From Actinomycetota bacterium (lineage in GTDB: Bacteria > Actinomycetota > Acidimicrobiia > Acidimicrobiales > Ilumatobacteraceae): DNA of 64,000 nt. Location: the NCBI GenBank assembly GCA_016700055.1, contig CP064997.1, forward strand, positions 1,426,001 through 1,490,000. The letters run 5' to 3'. Numbering within the stretch: the first letter of the stretch is position 1; the number at the start of each line of letters is the position of its first letter. Both the position numbers and the translations under genes were made by a program. Below, in pieces: positions 17,869 to 27,159 of this stretch. The notes under the pieces are model-generated. The model did no database searches. It was given only the letters and a program-made list of their open reading frames with translations, and had not been told where the DNA came from.

Positions 17869-18415
17869 CCGTGATCGTCACCGACTCGATGACGACGTCG
17901 GTCTTCGGGCGGTCGCCGTGGCCGGTCGCCACCCGCTGCATCTCGTCGACCACCTCGAGCCCCTTCACCACCTGCCCGAACAGCGAGTAGGCGGGCGGCA
18001 GCCGCACGCCGTCGGAGCCGCTGATCAAGAAGAACTGGGAGCCGTTCGTGTTCGGCCCGGCATTGGCCATGGCGATCGAGCCGATCTGGTACTGGCCCTG
18101 CTTGGGCAGCTCGTCGTCGAAGCGGTAGCCGGGGCCGCCGCGCCCGGTGCCCGTCGGGTCTCCGCCTTGGCACATGAACCCGTTGATGATGCGGTGGAAG
18201 ACGACGCCGTCGTAGTAGTGGTTGAGGGCGAGGAACACGAAGTTGTTCACGGTCTTCGGTGCCTTCACCGCGTCGAGCGCGACGACGATGGTCCCCATCG
18301 ACGTCTCCATCGTCGCCGTGTAGCGCTTGTCGGGGTCGATGCCCATCTCGGGCGGTCCGGAGAACTGCTGCTGCTTCTGCGCGGTGCCGTCGAAGGGCGG
18401 AAAGGGGGTTGCCAT
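17858..18415 (-). CDS. peptidyl-prolyl cis-trans isomerase, cyclophilin type
   Basis: 185-aa cyclophilin. The active-site strand YDGVVFHRIINGFMCQGGD is complete, and MANAGPNTNGSQFF and SLFGQVVKG match the family core. There is no signal peptide, so it should work in the cytoplasm. A 35-residue N-terminal lead with QKQQQF precedes the fold, as in many actinobacterial members. Confidence 0.94.
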   Translation of the reverse strand: MATPFPPFDGTAQKQQQFSGPPEMGIDPDKRYTATMETSMGTIVVALDAVKAPKTVNNFVFLALNHYYDGVVFHRIINGFMCQGGDPTGTGRGGPGYRFDDELPKQGQYQIGSIAMANAGPNTNGSQFFLISGSDGVRLPPAYSLFGQVVKGLEVVDEMQRVATGHGDRPKTDVVIESVTITVAD

Positions 18416-18440
18416 GGGGCGGCACGCTACCCGGGGCGGC

Positions 18441-19964
18441 TCAGCCCCGGGCGGCGTACTGCGCGATCAGCGAGTTGGCCTGCGTCGCGGCGTTGGTGAG
18501 CTCGGCGGCCACGTCGGCGCCTTGCAGCACAGCGGCAAGAGCATTCGAGGTGAGCACACGGATCTCGCGCTGGGGCCCGAGCAGCGGGCCGACGGAGGTG
18601 GGCTCGTCGGGCGTGTTGACGAGGCTGTCGTACGCGACCCGGAACCGGGGGTCGTCCGCGTACGTGGTCGCGAGCGGCTCGGCCTCGGGCGCATCGGAGT
18701 TGACCGGCACGTAGCCGGTGTCGGCGGCCCACTGCGACTGCGACTCGGCTTGGACGAGGAACTTGACGAAGTCCCACACCGCGGCCGCTTGCGCGTCGCC
18801 CTTGTCGGCGACGATCCACAGCGAGGCACCACCGACGAGCACCGCCGGTGAGCCACCCGGGCCGGGCATCTGGCCGATGCCGATGTCCTCCACGCCGATG
18901 CCAGGTGCCAGCCCGCCCTCGACGGCTGCCAACACGGTGCCGAGCGCGGCCGAAGTGCCGATCGTCATCCCCGCCGGCTCGGCCTCGTCGGCGATCTTCA
19001 AGAAGGCGTCCTGGCCGCTCGCGTTCTCGCCGACGTTGTACGCCAACCCGTCCTGCACGAGCTCCTGGACGAACGTGTACAGCTCGACGCCGGTGGGGTT
19101 GTCGAAGAGCACCTTCGTCGCCGGCGCGGCACGGCCGTTCTCGTTGTCGGCGTAGAACTCGCCTGCCTTCGCGAACCACTGCTCGATGAACCAACCGCCG
19201 CCGGAGTCGAAGTTGGTGTCGACCGCGAGGCCGTAGGTGACCGCGCCGGAATCCACCAGAGCCTGAGATGCGGAGCGGAGCTCTTCCAGGGACTGCGGCG
19301 GGCTGTCCGGATCGAGACCTGCCGCGGCAAACGCCGCCCTGTTGTAGTACAGGACGGGGTTGGACACGTTGAACGGCATCGACCACTGCACGCCCTCTGT
19401 CGAGTACGCGCGGAGCGCCGTCGGCAACATGACCGAGGTGTCGAAGCCCTCCGCCTCCATGCATGCCTGTACGGGGATGAACGACTCGGTGTCGCGCAGC
19501 ACCTTCAGCGAGTACTCCGGCGCCTGGATCATCTCCGGGCGGCTGCCCTGGCCGGACTGCAGGTACTTGTCGAGGTTGGCCTCGTAGCTGCCCTGGTTCT
19601 GCAGCGTGACGCGCACCTTGTCCTGGCTCGCGTTGTACTCGTCGGTGAGCGCCGTCAGGGCCTGCTCGAGGTTCGACGTCATCCCGTGCCAGAACGTGAT
19701 CTCCACCGGCGCGGTGACCGATTCGAGAGCGCCGACGGGGCATTCGGGGAGGTCGGCGAGTGGGGTGGTCGTGGTGGTTGCCGGCGCCACCGTGGTGTCG
19801 GGCGCGTCGGTGGCTCCGGGATCGCCGGTGTCGTCGGGGGCCGAGGTGTCGGGAACGGCGGCGGTGGTGGTGGTGTTGCCCGCCTCCTGGATGGACCCGC
19901 CGTCGCCGCTGCAGCCCGCGGCAAGCACCAGCGCGGCGAGCACCGGCCACGCAGCGCGGCGCAT
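18441..19964 (-). CDS. ugpB: ABC transporter solute-binding lipoprotein, UgpB-like
   Basis: 507-aa extracytoplasmic receptor. Lipobox LAAGC near residue 18, then a ~50-residue Thr/Asp/Ala linker, then a family 1 solute-binding fold. VEITFWHGMTSNLE and YNASQDKVRVTLQNQGSYE closely follow UgpB-type glycerol-3-phosphate or sugar receptors, as do SMPFNVSNPVLYYNR and the GGWF stretch. It is last in a ugpCAEB order; the ATG overlaps the ugpE stop by one base (TGATG). The ligand (sn-glycerol-3-phosphate, diesters or an oligosaccharide) is not fixed by the sequence. Confidence 0.88.
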   Translation of the reverse strand: MRRAAWPVLAALVLAAGCSGDGGSIQEAGNTTTTAAVPDTSAPDDTGDPGATDAPDTTVAPATTTTTPLADLPECPVGALESVTAPVEITFWHGMTSNLEQALTALTDEYNASQDKVRVTLQNQGSYEANLDKYLQSGQGSRPEMIQAPEYSLKVLRDTESFIPVQACMEAEGFDTSVMLPTALRAYSTEGVQWSMPFNVSNPVLYYNRAAFAAAGLDPDSPPQSLEELRSASQALVDSGAVTYGLAVDTNFDSGGGWFIEQWFAKAGEFYADNENGRAAPATKVLFDNPTGVELYTFVQELVQDGLAYNVGENASGQDAFLKIADEAEPAGMTIGTSAALGTVLAAVEGGLAPGIGVEDIGIGQMPGPGGSPAVLVGGASLWIVADKGDAQAAAVWDFVKFLVQAESQSQWAADTGYVPVNSDAPEAEPLATTYADDPRFRVAYDSLVNTPDEPTSVGPLLGPQREIRVLTSNALAAVLQGADVAAELTNAATQANSLIAQYAARG

Positions 19965-20800
19965 CAGCCCTTCACCGCCCCGGCGGTGAGCCCGCGCACG
20001 AGCTGGCGCTGGAAGATGGCGAGCACGATCGCGATCGGCAGCGCAGCGATGATCGTGCCGGCGATGGGCACGTTGAACCGCTCGATGTCGGGCACGCTCG
20101 AGTTGAGCAAGCGGAGGCCGGTCTGCACTGTGTTCATGTCCTCCTCGGTCGTGATGAGGTTAGGCCACAGGTACTGGTTCCAATTGGCCAGGAACGCGAA
20201 CAGCCCGAGGGCACCGAGCGTCGGGCGTACGAGGGGAGCGGCGACCTCGCGCAGGAACCCCCAGTGGCCGAGGCCGTCCATCTGGGCCGCCTCGTGCATC
20301 TCGCCGGGGATCTGCAAGAAGGCCTGGCGCATGAGGAACGTGCCGAACGCGGTGGCGAGGAAGGGCACGGCGAGGCCCTGATACGTGTTGAGCCAGCCGA
20401 GCGAGTCGATCGTGCGGCGGTTCACGACGAGCGTGGTCTCGAACGGCACCAGCAGGGTCGCGAGGAACAGCCCGAAGAAGAACGTCTTGAACGGGAAGCG
20501 CAAGAACGCGAACGCATACGCGGAGATGAGCGACGTCACCATCTGCGCGGAGGTGACGACGGTGGCCACGATCGCGGAGTTGACGAGGTATCGGCCCATG
20601 CGGCCTTCGGTCCACGCGTCGCGGAACACCTCGAAGGTGAAGGGACCGGGCACGAGCGGGCGGTCGAGCACCTTCGGCCCCGGCTTCAGGGCGGCGACGA
20701 GCGTGGTGTAGACGGGGAAGAGCACCAAGAACGCGACCACGGCGAGCATCAAGTACCGCCCGCCGAGCCGCCAGCCTCCCCTCGTGCGGTCAATTGCCAT
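19964..20800 (-). CDS. ugpE: ABC transporter permease, UgpE-like
   Basis: 278-aa inner-membrane permease with six predicted helices. The cytoplasmic EAA loop reads EAAQMDGLGHWGFLREVAAPL in a single conserved block near residue 180, the contact for the ATPase. N-terminal start GGWRLGGRYLML is typical of the MalG/UgpE half. It overlaps ugpA by 11 bases. Confidence 0.92.
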   Translation of the reverse strand: MAIDRTRGGWRLGGRYLMLAVVAFLVLFPVYTTLVAALKPGPKVLDRPLVPGPFTFEVFRDAWTEGRMGRYLVNSAIVATVVTSAQMVTSLISAYAFAFLRFPFKTFFFGLFLATLLVPFETTLVVNRRTIDSLGWLNTYQGLAVPFLATAFGTFLMRQAFLQIPGEMHEAAQMDGLGHWGFLREVAAPLVRPTLGALGLFAFLANWNQYLWPNLITTEEDMNTVQTGLRLLNSSVPDIERFNVPIAGTIIAALPIAIVLAIFQRQLVRGLTAGAVKG

Positions 20801-21719
20801 AGTGCACCCTGCGCTCGAGGCCGCGCAGCTGGACCACGGACACGACGAGCAGCACCAGGAACAGCAGCACGGCCACCGTCGACTGCAGACCGGCGTCGCT
20901 GCGGGTGATCGAGGAGCTGCCGTAGATCAGATACGTCAACGTGGTCGTGCTGGCCTGGGGCCGTGGCCCGCCGTTGGTCAGCAGGTCGATCTCGCCGTAC
21001 GCCTGGAAGGCGCGGCTGACGAGCACCACGCTCACGAACACGAGCGTCGGCGAGAGCATCGGCAGCGTGACGTTCGTGAACCTGCGCCAGGCGCCGGCCC
21101 CGTCCACGTAGGCGCTCTCGTACAGCTCGCGCGGGATGCCCTGCAGGCCGGCCGTGACGACGATGAACGTGAAGCCGAGGTTGGCCCACACGCTAGACAC
21201 CGCGACCGAGGTGAGCGCCGTACCGGGGTCGTTCAGCAGGCCGGGGTTCTTCACCACCGGGAACAGGTCGCGCACCCAGTCGATGTTGGCGATCACGCCG
21301 CGCGACGGCTGGAGCAAGAAGAGCCACATCAGCGAGGCCACGGCTACCGACGTGGCGACCGTGCTGGAGAACACGGTGCGGAAGAAGCCGATGCCGCGCA
21401 AGTGGCGGTCGGCGAGCACGGCGAGCCCGATGCCGAAGGCGACGCCCGCGGGCACCGTCAAGAGCGCGAACTTGACCGAAACCCAGAGCGAATGGCGGAA
21501 CTCGTCGCTTCGGGCCACGTCGACGTACTGGCGAAAGCCGTTCGTCTGATAGCAGTTCGCCTGGGCGTCGCAGCGCTGGCGGCCGAGCCACACCGCCCGC
21601 CCGAGCGGGTAGATCACGAAGAGACCGAGGATGATCGCCGAGGGTGCGAGCATCAGCGCCGCGAGTGGGGTGTCGCGACGACGGGTCCGTCGTCGCGGAT
21701 GTGGGCTGGTCGTGCTCAC
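20790..21719 (-). CDS. ugpA: ABC transporter permease, UgpA-like
   Basis: 309-aa permease of the MalF/UgpA half. The first helix (PLAALMLAPSAIILGLFVIY) follows a short basic tail; the EAA loop is YESAYVDGAGAWRRFTNVTLP. GTG 21719 is chosen because it overlaps the ugpC stop as GTGA; the open frame reaches further upstream but that part codes only Arg-rich antisense of ugpC. A Cys pair in QRCDAQANCYQ lies in the first external loop, as in many UgpA proteins of actinobacteria. Confidence 0.9.
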   Translation of the reverse strand: MSTTSPHPRRRTRRRDTPLAALMLAPSAIILGLFVIYPLGRAVWLGRQRCDAQANCYQTNGFRQYVDVARSDEFRHSLWVSVKFALLTVPAGVAFGIGLAVLADRHLRGIGFFRTVFSSTVATSVAVASLMWLFLLQPSRGVIANIDWVRDLFPVVKNPGLLNDPGTALTSVAVSSVWANLGFTFIVVTAGLQGIPRELYESAYVDGAGAWRRFTNVTLPMLSPTLVFVSVVLVSRAFQAYGEIDLLTNGGPRPQASTTTLTYLIYGSSSITRSDAGLQSTVAVLLFLVLLVVSVVQLRGLERRVHYGN

Positions 21720-22732
21720 GCGTCGATCCTGCGCTCGGTGACAGGGTCGAAGCGGTGCCGGTGGACGGGATCGGCGTCGAGGCGCACCTGCTCGCCGACC
21801 GACGGTGCCGGCTCGTCGGACCCCAGGCGCACCGTCACGCGCCGCGCGTCGGCAAGCTCGCACGCGACGAGCACCTCGTGACCGAGGTGTTCGACCAGCG
21901 TGACCGTCGCCCCGACCCACCCCTCACGCTCGATGCGCAGGTGCTCGGGGCGCACACCGACCAGCTCCGCGCCGGGCTCCAGCGAACCGGCGGGGAAGAT
22001 GTTCATCGGAGGGGTACCGATGAACTGGGCGACGAACACCGTCGCCGGGCGGTCGTACACCGCTTGGGGCTCGTCCACCTGCTGAAGCACACCGGCGTTC
22101 ATCACGGCCACCCTCGTCCCCATCGTCATCGCCTCGACCTGATCGTGGGTGACGTAGATGAACGTGGTCGCCAGGCGGTCGTGGAGCGAGACCAGCTCGG
22201 CCCGGGTCTCGGCGCGCAGCTTCGCGTCGAGGTTGGAGAGCGGTTCGTCCATGCAGAACACCGCCGGATGGCGCACGATCGCCCTCGCGAGGGCGACGCG
22301 CTGGCGCTGGCCGCCGGAGAGCTGGCCGGGCTTGCGCCCAAGGTAGTCACCGAGGCCGAGCACAGCCGCCGCATCGCGGGCCGCGGCCGCGCGTTCGTCC
22401 TTGCCGATCTTGCGCACCTTCAGCGGGAACTCGATGTTGGCCTGCACGGTCTTGTGGGGGTACAGCGCGTAGCTCTGGAAGACCATCGCCACGTCGCGAT
22501 CCTTCGGCTCGATCGCGTTGACGATGCGGTCGCCGATCCACACCAGGCCGTCGTCGGGGTCCTCCAGGCCCGAGATCGTCCGCAGCAACGTCGACTTACC
22601 GCAGCCGGAGGGACCGAGCAGGATCATGAAGTCGCGGTCGACCACCTCGAGCGAGACCCGGTCGACGGCCACCACCTCGTCGTCACCCTTGCCGAAGCGC
22701 TTCGTCACGTTGTCGAGCCGCACCAGCGCCAC
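21716..22732 (-). CDS. ugpC: ABC transporter ATP-binding protein, UgpC/MalK-like
   Basis: 338-aa ATPase. Walker A GPSGCGKST (residues ~40-48), signature LSGGQRQR, Walker B VFCMDEP, D-loop SNLDAK and H-loop THDQ are all intact; a C-terminal TOBE/MalK regulatory domain follows from about residue 240 (FIGTPPMNIF, VRPEHL). First gene of the importer operon. The MalK-type domain is often shared by several importers and can mediate carbon-source control. Confidence 0.94.
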   Translation of the reverse strand: MALVRLDNVTKRFGKGDDEVVAVDRVSLEVVDRDFMILLGPSGCGKSTLLRTISGLEDPDDGLVWIGDRIVNAIEPKDRDVAMVFQSYALYPHKTVQANIEFPLKVRKIGKDERAAAARDAAAVLGLGDYLGRKPGQLSGGQRQRVALARAIVRHPAVFCMDEPLSNLDAKLRAETRAELVSLHDRLATTFIYVTHDQVEAMTMGTRVAVMNAGVLQQVDEPQAVYDRPATVFVAQFIGTPPMNIFPAGSLEPGAELVGVRPEHLRIEREGWVGATVTLVEHLGHEVLVACELADARRVTVRLGSDEPAPSVGEQVRLDADPVHRHRFDPVTERRIDA

Positions 22733-22833
22733 GGCCGCACGTTACGCGAGCGGTTCGTGCGGAACGGCGACCCACCGAGCGGGGGCAGACGACCGGCACC
22801 GACGATCACCAGGCCGCCCTACGCTCGTCGTGC

Positions 22834-23753
22834 ATGAGAAGGACCGCGCCCTTGCTCCTCGGCGGCGCCGCGGCGCTGGCGGTGGTCACCGCCCGCCGCT
22901 TCGCCCGCGACGATGCCGAGGCCCGTGCTCGCCTCGGCGCAGTCCCGCGCAGCGTCGCGACCACCGACTTCGGCGACCTCGAGTACGCGGACGTCGGGGA
23001 CGGCGAGCCGCTCCTCGCCGTGCACGGCATCTTCGGCGGGCGCGACGCGGGCTGTGGTCGTTCGGCAAACTCGTCCCCGACCGGCGGGTCCTGGCACCGT
23101 CGCGCTTTGGCTACCTCGGCTCGGCGTTGCCCGACCACGCGACGCCGGCGATGCAGGCCGACGCCTTCGCCAAGCTGCTCGACGCGCTCGGCATCGATCA
23201 GCTCGACGTCGTCGCGTTCTCCGCGGGCACGCCCTCGGCCCTCCAGCTCGCCTTGCGGCATCCCGCCCGGGTCCGCCACCTCGTCGTGATGAGTGGGGCC
23301 TGGCCCGGCGCGTTCTCCAAGGCTCCGCTGCCGGTCGAGAAGCTGGCGTACAAGAGCGACCTGCTCATGTGGCTGGTCACGCGGCTGGCCGGTTCCGCGT
23401 TCTTCCGCCTCGCCGCCGGTCTTCCGAAGGACTTCCCCCTCGCCGGCGAGGACGAGGCCAAGGTCCGCGCTCTGGTCGACAGCGTGTTCCCCGTCCGCGA
23501 GCGCTCCCCCGGTGTCATCTTCGACGCCTTCGTCGGGAACCCCGACGTCGACACCTACCCGCTCGAAGACGTCACCGTGCCCACGCTCGTCGTCCACTCC
23601 CGCGACGACACGCTGGCCAGGTTCCAGCCGGCCGAGGCAGCGGCGTCGCGCATCCCGCAGGCCGAGCTCGTGAGCTTCGACAGCGGGGGTCACCTGATGC
23701 TCAGGCGTGAGCCGGCTTCACAAGCCGCGGTGAGGGCATTCCTGTCGTCATGA
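22834..23753 (+). pseudogene. alpha/beta hydrolase, frameshifted
   Basis: A complete alpha/beta hydrolase is encoded, but in two frames. From ATG 22834 the first frame gives an N-terminal hydrophobic stretch and the oxyanion segment AVHGIFGG; after GGG at 23049-23051 the match moves to the next frame (LWSFGKLVPDRRVLAPS). The second part holds the nucleophile elbow FSAGTP, an acid in HSRDDT and the His in SGGHLML. Adding one G restores a continuous protein of about 306 residues. Both parts look well conserved, so a sequencing indel is more likely than decay. Its stop overlaps the next gene as ATGA. Substrate unknown. Confidence 0.8.
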
Positions 23754-24043
23754 CCCGACGGTACGCTCGGCCTCTCATGACGCCGTCCGCCGATCAGCCA
23801 ACGTCGGTCTCGCCCGCCTCGCCAACCTCGCCCGTCTCGCCCGCCTCGTCCGAGCCCGCGGCGCAGCCGGGCGCCGAGGCCGGGCTCGACCTCGGTGCCG
23901 TCGAGCAGCGCCTGGCCGATGTCGAGGTAGCGCTCGCCCGCCTCGATTCCGGCGAGTACTGGAAGTGCGAGGTCACCGGCAGCGACCTGCCCGACGACCT
24001 CCTCGCCGCCGACCCGACGGCACGCCGCCTGCCAGGGCGGTGA
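23750..24043 (+). CDS. small DksA/TraR-like protein with most zinc cysteines missing
   Basis: 97 aa. A Pro/Ser/Ala-rich N-terminus is followed by a helix and ALARLDSGEYWKCEVTGSDL, which lines up with the DksA/TraR zinc-finger pattern (GxYGxCxxCGxxI). Only one Cys remains: the second Cys of the first pair is Thr and the C-terminal CxxC is absent (TARRLPGR then stop). The fold may persist without zinc, as in known Cys-poor DksA variants. ATGA overlap with the hydrolase stop; ATG 23777 is an alternative start. Confidence 0.65.
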   Translation: MTRRYARPLMTPSADQPTSVSPASPTSPVSPASSEPAAQPGAEAGLDLGAVEQRLADVEVALARLDSGEYWKCEVTGSDLPDDLLAADPTARRLPGR

Positions 24044-24050
24044 GGCTCCG

Positions 24051-25466
24051 GTGGCCGGCCCGTCACCCCGGCGGGTGCGGCTGCAGCGCAGCGCCCGCGT
24101 CTGGCGCCTGACGCTGCGCAACGGCGCTCGCTACTTGCTCCACAAGCTGCGCGGCCTGCGTTCGCGCGACGACGCCGCGGCCCGAGCCGCGCGTGACGAG
24201 CAGTACGTGATCCGCACGGCACAAGACGTCGCCGCCGAGCTCGGCCACATGAAGGGCGTGGTGATGAAGGCCGCCCAGCTCGCGAGCGTGATCGCGGAGA
24301 CGCTGCCCGACGAGGCGCAGGCGGCTCTCGCCACGCTGCAGGCCGACGCTCCGCCGATGGCGCCATCGCTCGCCGCGGGTGTCGTGCGCGAAGAGCTCGG
24401 CCGCGATCCGCAGCGGGTGTTCCTCGACTGGTCGCAGGACCCCGTCGCTGCCGCTTCGATCGGCCAAGTGCACCGTGCGGTGCTGCACGACGGCCGGGAA
24501 GTGGCCGTGAAGGTGCAGTACCCCGGCCTCGCCGAGGCGATGGGAGCCGACCTCGACAACGCCGACGCGCTGTACCGGGTGGTCACCGCCTTCGCGTTGA
24601 AGAGCCTCGACGCGAAGGCGCTCGTGGCCGAGCTCCGTGACCGCATGACCGAAGAGCTCGACTACCGCCGTGAGGCGTCACGGCAGAGCGAGTTCGCGCG
24701 AGCGTTCGCCGGTCACCCGGCGATCATCGTGCCGTCGGTGGTGCAAGAGCTGTCGACGGGTCGCGTCCTCACCACGGAGTGGGCCGCGGGTTGGACGTGG
24801 AACGAGCTGGTCGCGCAGGCCGACGACGCCACCCGGCGCCGCTGCGGTGAGGTGATCTGGCGCTTCGTCCAGCACTCGGTGCACCGGATCGGTGCGTTCA
24901 ACGGTGACCCACACCCGGGCAACTACCGCTTCCACGGCGACGGCTCGGTGACGTTCCTCGACTTCGGGATGGTCAAGCGCTGGGACGCCGACGAGTGGGC
25001 GCGCCTTTCCCCCTGCCTCGACGCGATCATCGTGCACCGCGACCCCGATCTGACCGTGGAGACGATGGAGGCCGCGGGATTCCTCACCCCTGGCCACGGC
25101 CTGCAGGCACCGGACGTCTTCGAGTACGTCAGCGCGCCATACCGCCCGTACCTGGTCGACACGTTCACGTTCACCCGCGACTTCATGCGCGACACGTTGG
25201 CGCGGATCGCCGACGTGAAGGGCCCGTACGCGCCGGTCATCGAACGGCTGAACCTGCCGGCGAGCTTCGTGATCCTGAACCGCGTCGTCTGGGGGGTCAC
25301 CGCGCTGCTCGGCCGGCTCGATGCGAGCGGCCCGTGGAGGGCGATGCTGCTCGAGTACCGCGTGCCCGACAGCCCACCGGCGAGCGACCTCGGCGAAGCC
25401 GAGCAGCGGTGGTGGCGCTCCCGCCTCGCCGCCGGACACGACCGTCCGAGAGACTCGGCTCCGTGA
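24051..25466 (+). CDS. AarF/UbiB/ABC1 family atypical kinase
   Basis: 471-aa protein of the ADCK/UbiB family. The family-specific KxGQ element is represented by MKGVVMKAAQLAS; the A-rich loop AAASIGQVHRA replaces the P-loop; the Lys in EVAVKVQYP, FNGDPHPGNY (catalytic) and FLDFGMVKR (metal) follow. These proteins are linked to isoprenoid-quinone or other lipid metabolism. GTG 24051 starts seven bases after the previous stop. Its own stop overlaps the epoxide hydrolase start as GTGA. Confidence 0.9.
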   Translation: MAGPSPRRVRLQRSARVWRLTLRNGARYLLHKLRGLRSRDDAAARAARDEQYVIRTAQDVAAELGHMKGVVMKAAQLASVIAETLPDEAQAALATLQADAPPMAPSLAAGVVREELGRDPQRVFLDWSQDPVAAASIGQVHRAVLHDGREVAVKVQYPGLAEAMGADLDNADALYRVVTAFALKSLDAKALVAELRDRMTEELDYRREASRQSEFARAFAGHPAIIVPSVVQELSTGRVLTTEWAAGWTWNELVAQADDATRRRCGEVIWRFVQHSVHRIGAFNGDPHPGNYRFHGDGSVTFLDFGMVKRWDADEWARLSPCLDAIIVHRDPDLTVETMEAAGFLTPGHGLQAPDVFEYVSAPYRPYLVDTFTFTRDFMRDTLARIADVKGPYAPVIERLNLPASFVILNRVVWGVTALLGRLDASGPWRAMLLEYRVPDSPPASDLGEAEQRWWRSRLAAGHDRPRDSAP

Positions 25467-26443
25467 CCGTCGACGCCCACGCCCAGATCCGCCGCCGCAC
25501 CACCCACGTGAACGGGGTCGAGCTGCAGCTCCTCGAATGCGGCGATCCGACCGCGCCGCCGGTGATCCTCGCTCACGGCTTTCCGGAGTGCGCTTGGTCG
25601 TGGCGCCACCAGCTCCCCGCGCTCGCGGCCGCCGGCTACCACGTGATCGCCCCCGACCAGCGCGGCTACGGCCACTCGTCGCGGCCGGCACAGGTGGAGG
25701 ACTACGGCATCGCGCATCTCGCCGGTGACCTCGTCGGCCTGATCGACGAGACCGGCCACCAGACCGCGATCGTCGTCGGCCACGACTGGGGCTCGATCGT
25801 CGCGTGGGAGACCGCCCGCCTGCATCCCGAGCGCGTCAACGCCGTGGTGGGGGTGAGCGTGCCGTTCACGAGCTGGCCGATGAAGCCGACCGAGCTGTTC
25901 AAGGCGATGTTCGGGGATCGCTTCTTCTACATGCTGTACTTCCAAGAGGTCGGCCCGGCCGAGCGCGAGCTCGAAGCCGACGTAGCCCACAGCATGCGCA
26001 CCATCTTGTGGGGTGGCTCGGGCGCGATGTATCGGGGCGTTCCCTCCGACCCGCCGCCGATGGAGGGCACCGGGTTCCTCGACATGTTCACCGACGTCCC
26101 CGCGGGCCTGCCGAGCTGGCTCTCCGGCGACGATCTGGACGAGTTCGTGGAGCGCTTCACGGCGAGCGGCTTCTTCGGCCCGGTGAGTTGGTACCGCAAC
26201 CTCGACGCCAACTACGAGGTGCTGAAGGACCTGCCCCCGTCGCGCGTGTCGATGCCGGCCTTCTTCATCGGCGGTGAGCGTGACGCCGTCATCGCCGGGC
26301 GGCCCGAGCAGGTCGACATCTCCAACGCGGTCCTGGCGGACTACAGGGGCAAGGTCATCATCCCCGGTGCCGGCCACTGGACCCAGCAGGAGGCGCCGGA
26401 GGAGTTCAACGAGGCTCTGCTCGCGTTTCTCGCTTCGCGCTGA
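25463..26443 (+). CDS. alpha/beta hydrolase, epoxide hydrolase-like
   Basis: 326-aa soluble enzyme. HGFPECAWSWRHQ near residue 35 and GHDWGSIVAW near 105 match soluble epoxide hydrolases, with Asp as the nucleophile in GHDWG. The cap domain supplies Tyr in WYRNLDANYE, typical of the epoxide-activating tyrosines, and the catalytic His is in GAGHWTQQE. GTG 25463 overlaps the kinase stop (GTGA). Haloalkane dehalogenase is a less likely reading because the halide-binding Trp pattern differs. Confidence 0.88.
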   Translation: MTVDAHAQIRRRTTHVNGVELQLLECGDPTAPPVILAHGFPECAWSWRHQLPALAAAGYHVIAPDQRGYGHSSRPAQVEDYGIAHLAGDLVGLIDETGHQTAIVVGHDWGSIVAWETARLHPERVNAVVGVSVPFTSWPMKPTELFKAMFGDRFFYMLYFQEVGPAERELEADVAHSMRTILWGGSGAMYRGVPSDPPPMEGTGFLDMFTDVPAGLPSWLSGDDLDEFVERFTASGFFGPVSWYRNLDANYEVLKDLPPSRVSMPAFFIGGERDAVIAGRPEQVDISNAVLADYRGKVIIPGAGHWTQQEAPEEFNEALLAFLASR

Positions 26444-27128
26444 GCGAGCGGACGAGAGGTCGCTTCCACACGATGCGGGCCTCGACGTGGGACGGCGGCC
26501 AGTTGCCGTCGCGGCTGTAGGCCCACCACTCGAAGGGGTTGGCGTAGTAGGCCCAGGCGTCGAGCGCCTTGCGCAGCGGAACGTCGCGGTGCGCCAGCCA
26601 GCGCACGATCGCCGCCGACCCACCCACCAAAGCCCACGCCACGTAGCCGACCGGGTACAGCGGGCCGAGCCAGCGGGCCTGCCAGACGTGGACATCCTCG
26701 TGGTCGGTGACGAGGCGCACGCGGCGCGCGCTGAGCACGCCGTCGCGCCCGGCCGCGCCGTTGACGACGTGACCCCAGGTCATCGCGAACCCGCGCCGGA
26801 CCACGAACCCGCCGCGGTGCACCTGGCGGTTCTGGCGCCGTGACAGCGACGGCTCGTACCCGGGCGAACCGAACGCGCCGACCGCCAGCACGACGAGGCC
26901 GGCCGCCGTGTTGGGGAGCGACCAGGTGCTGTCCAGCACGAACGCGGCCACCCCGCGGCGGTGGCGCCACTCGTACACCTGGCGCCAGCCGGTGACCGCT
27001 CCGTTCAGCCCGCCGATGACGACACCGACCGGCGCCAGGCCGAACGGGGTCAGCGCCAGCCCGCCAAGCGCTCCCCCGGCGAGCGTGGCCAGCATCGACT
27101 CGCCTCCTGCGGGCCCGGGCATCACCAT
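26406..27128 (-). CDS. membrane protein with HExxH motif, unknown function
   Basis: 240 aa. The first 100 residues contain two Gly-rich hydrophobic segments and a third (NTAAGLVVLAVGAFG). A soluble central part has TDHEDVHVWQ, a match to the zinc-protease HExxH pattern, followed by another hydrophobic stretch (GYVAWALVGG) and the aromatic tail YYANPFEWWAYSRDG. I do not recognise the family; the HExxH could be incidental. The 3' end overlaps the epoxide hydrolase gene by 38 bases in convergent orientation. Confidence 0.7.
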   Translation of the reverse strand: MVMPGPAGGESMLATLAGGALGGLALTPFGLAPVGVVIGGLNGAVTGWRQVYEWRHRRGVAAFVLDSTWSLPNTAAGLVVLAVGAFGSPGYEPSLSRRQNRQVHRGGFVVRRGFAMTWGHVVNGAAGRDGVLSARRVRLVTDHEDVHVWQARWLGPLYPVGYVAWALVGGSAAIVRWLAHRDVPLRKALDAWAYYANPFEWWAYSRDGNWPPSHVEARIVWKRPLVRSLSAKRETRAEPR

Positions 27129-27159
27129 GGTCAGTCAGCTCCTCGTTCTTCCGCCCGCT

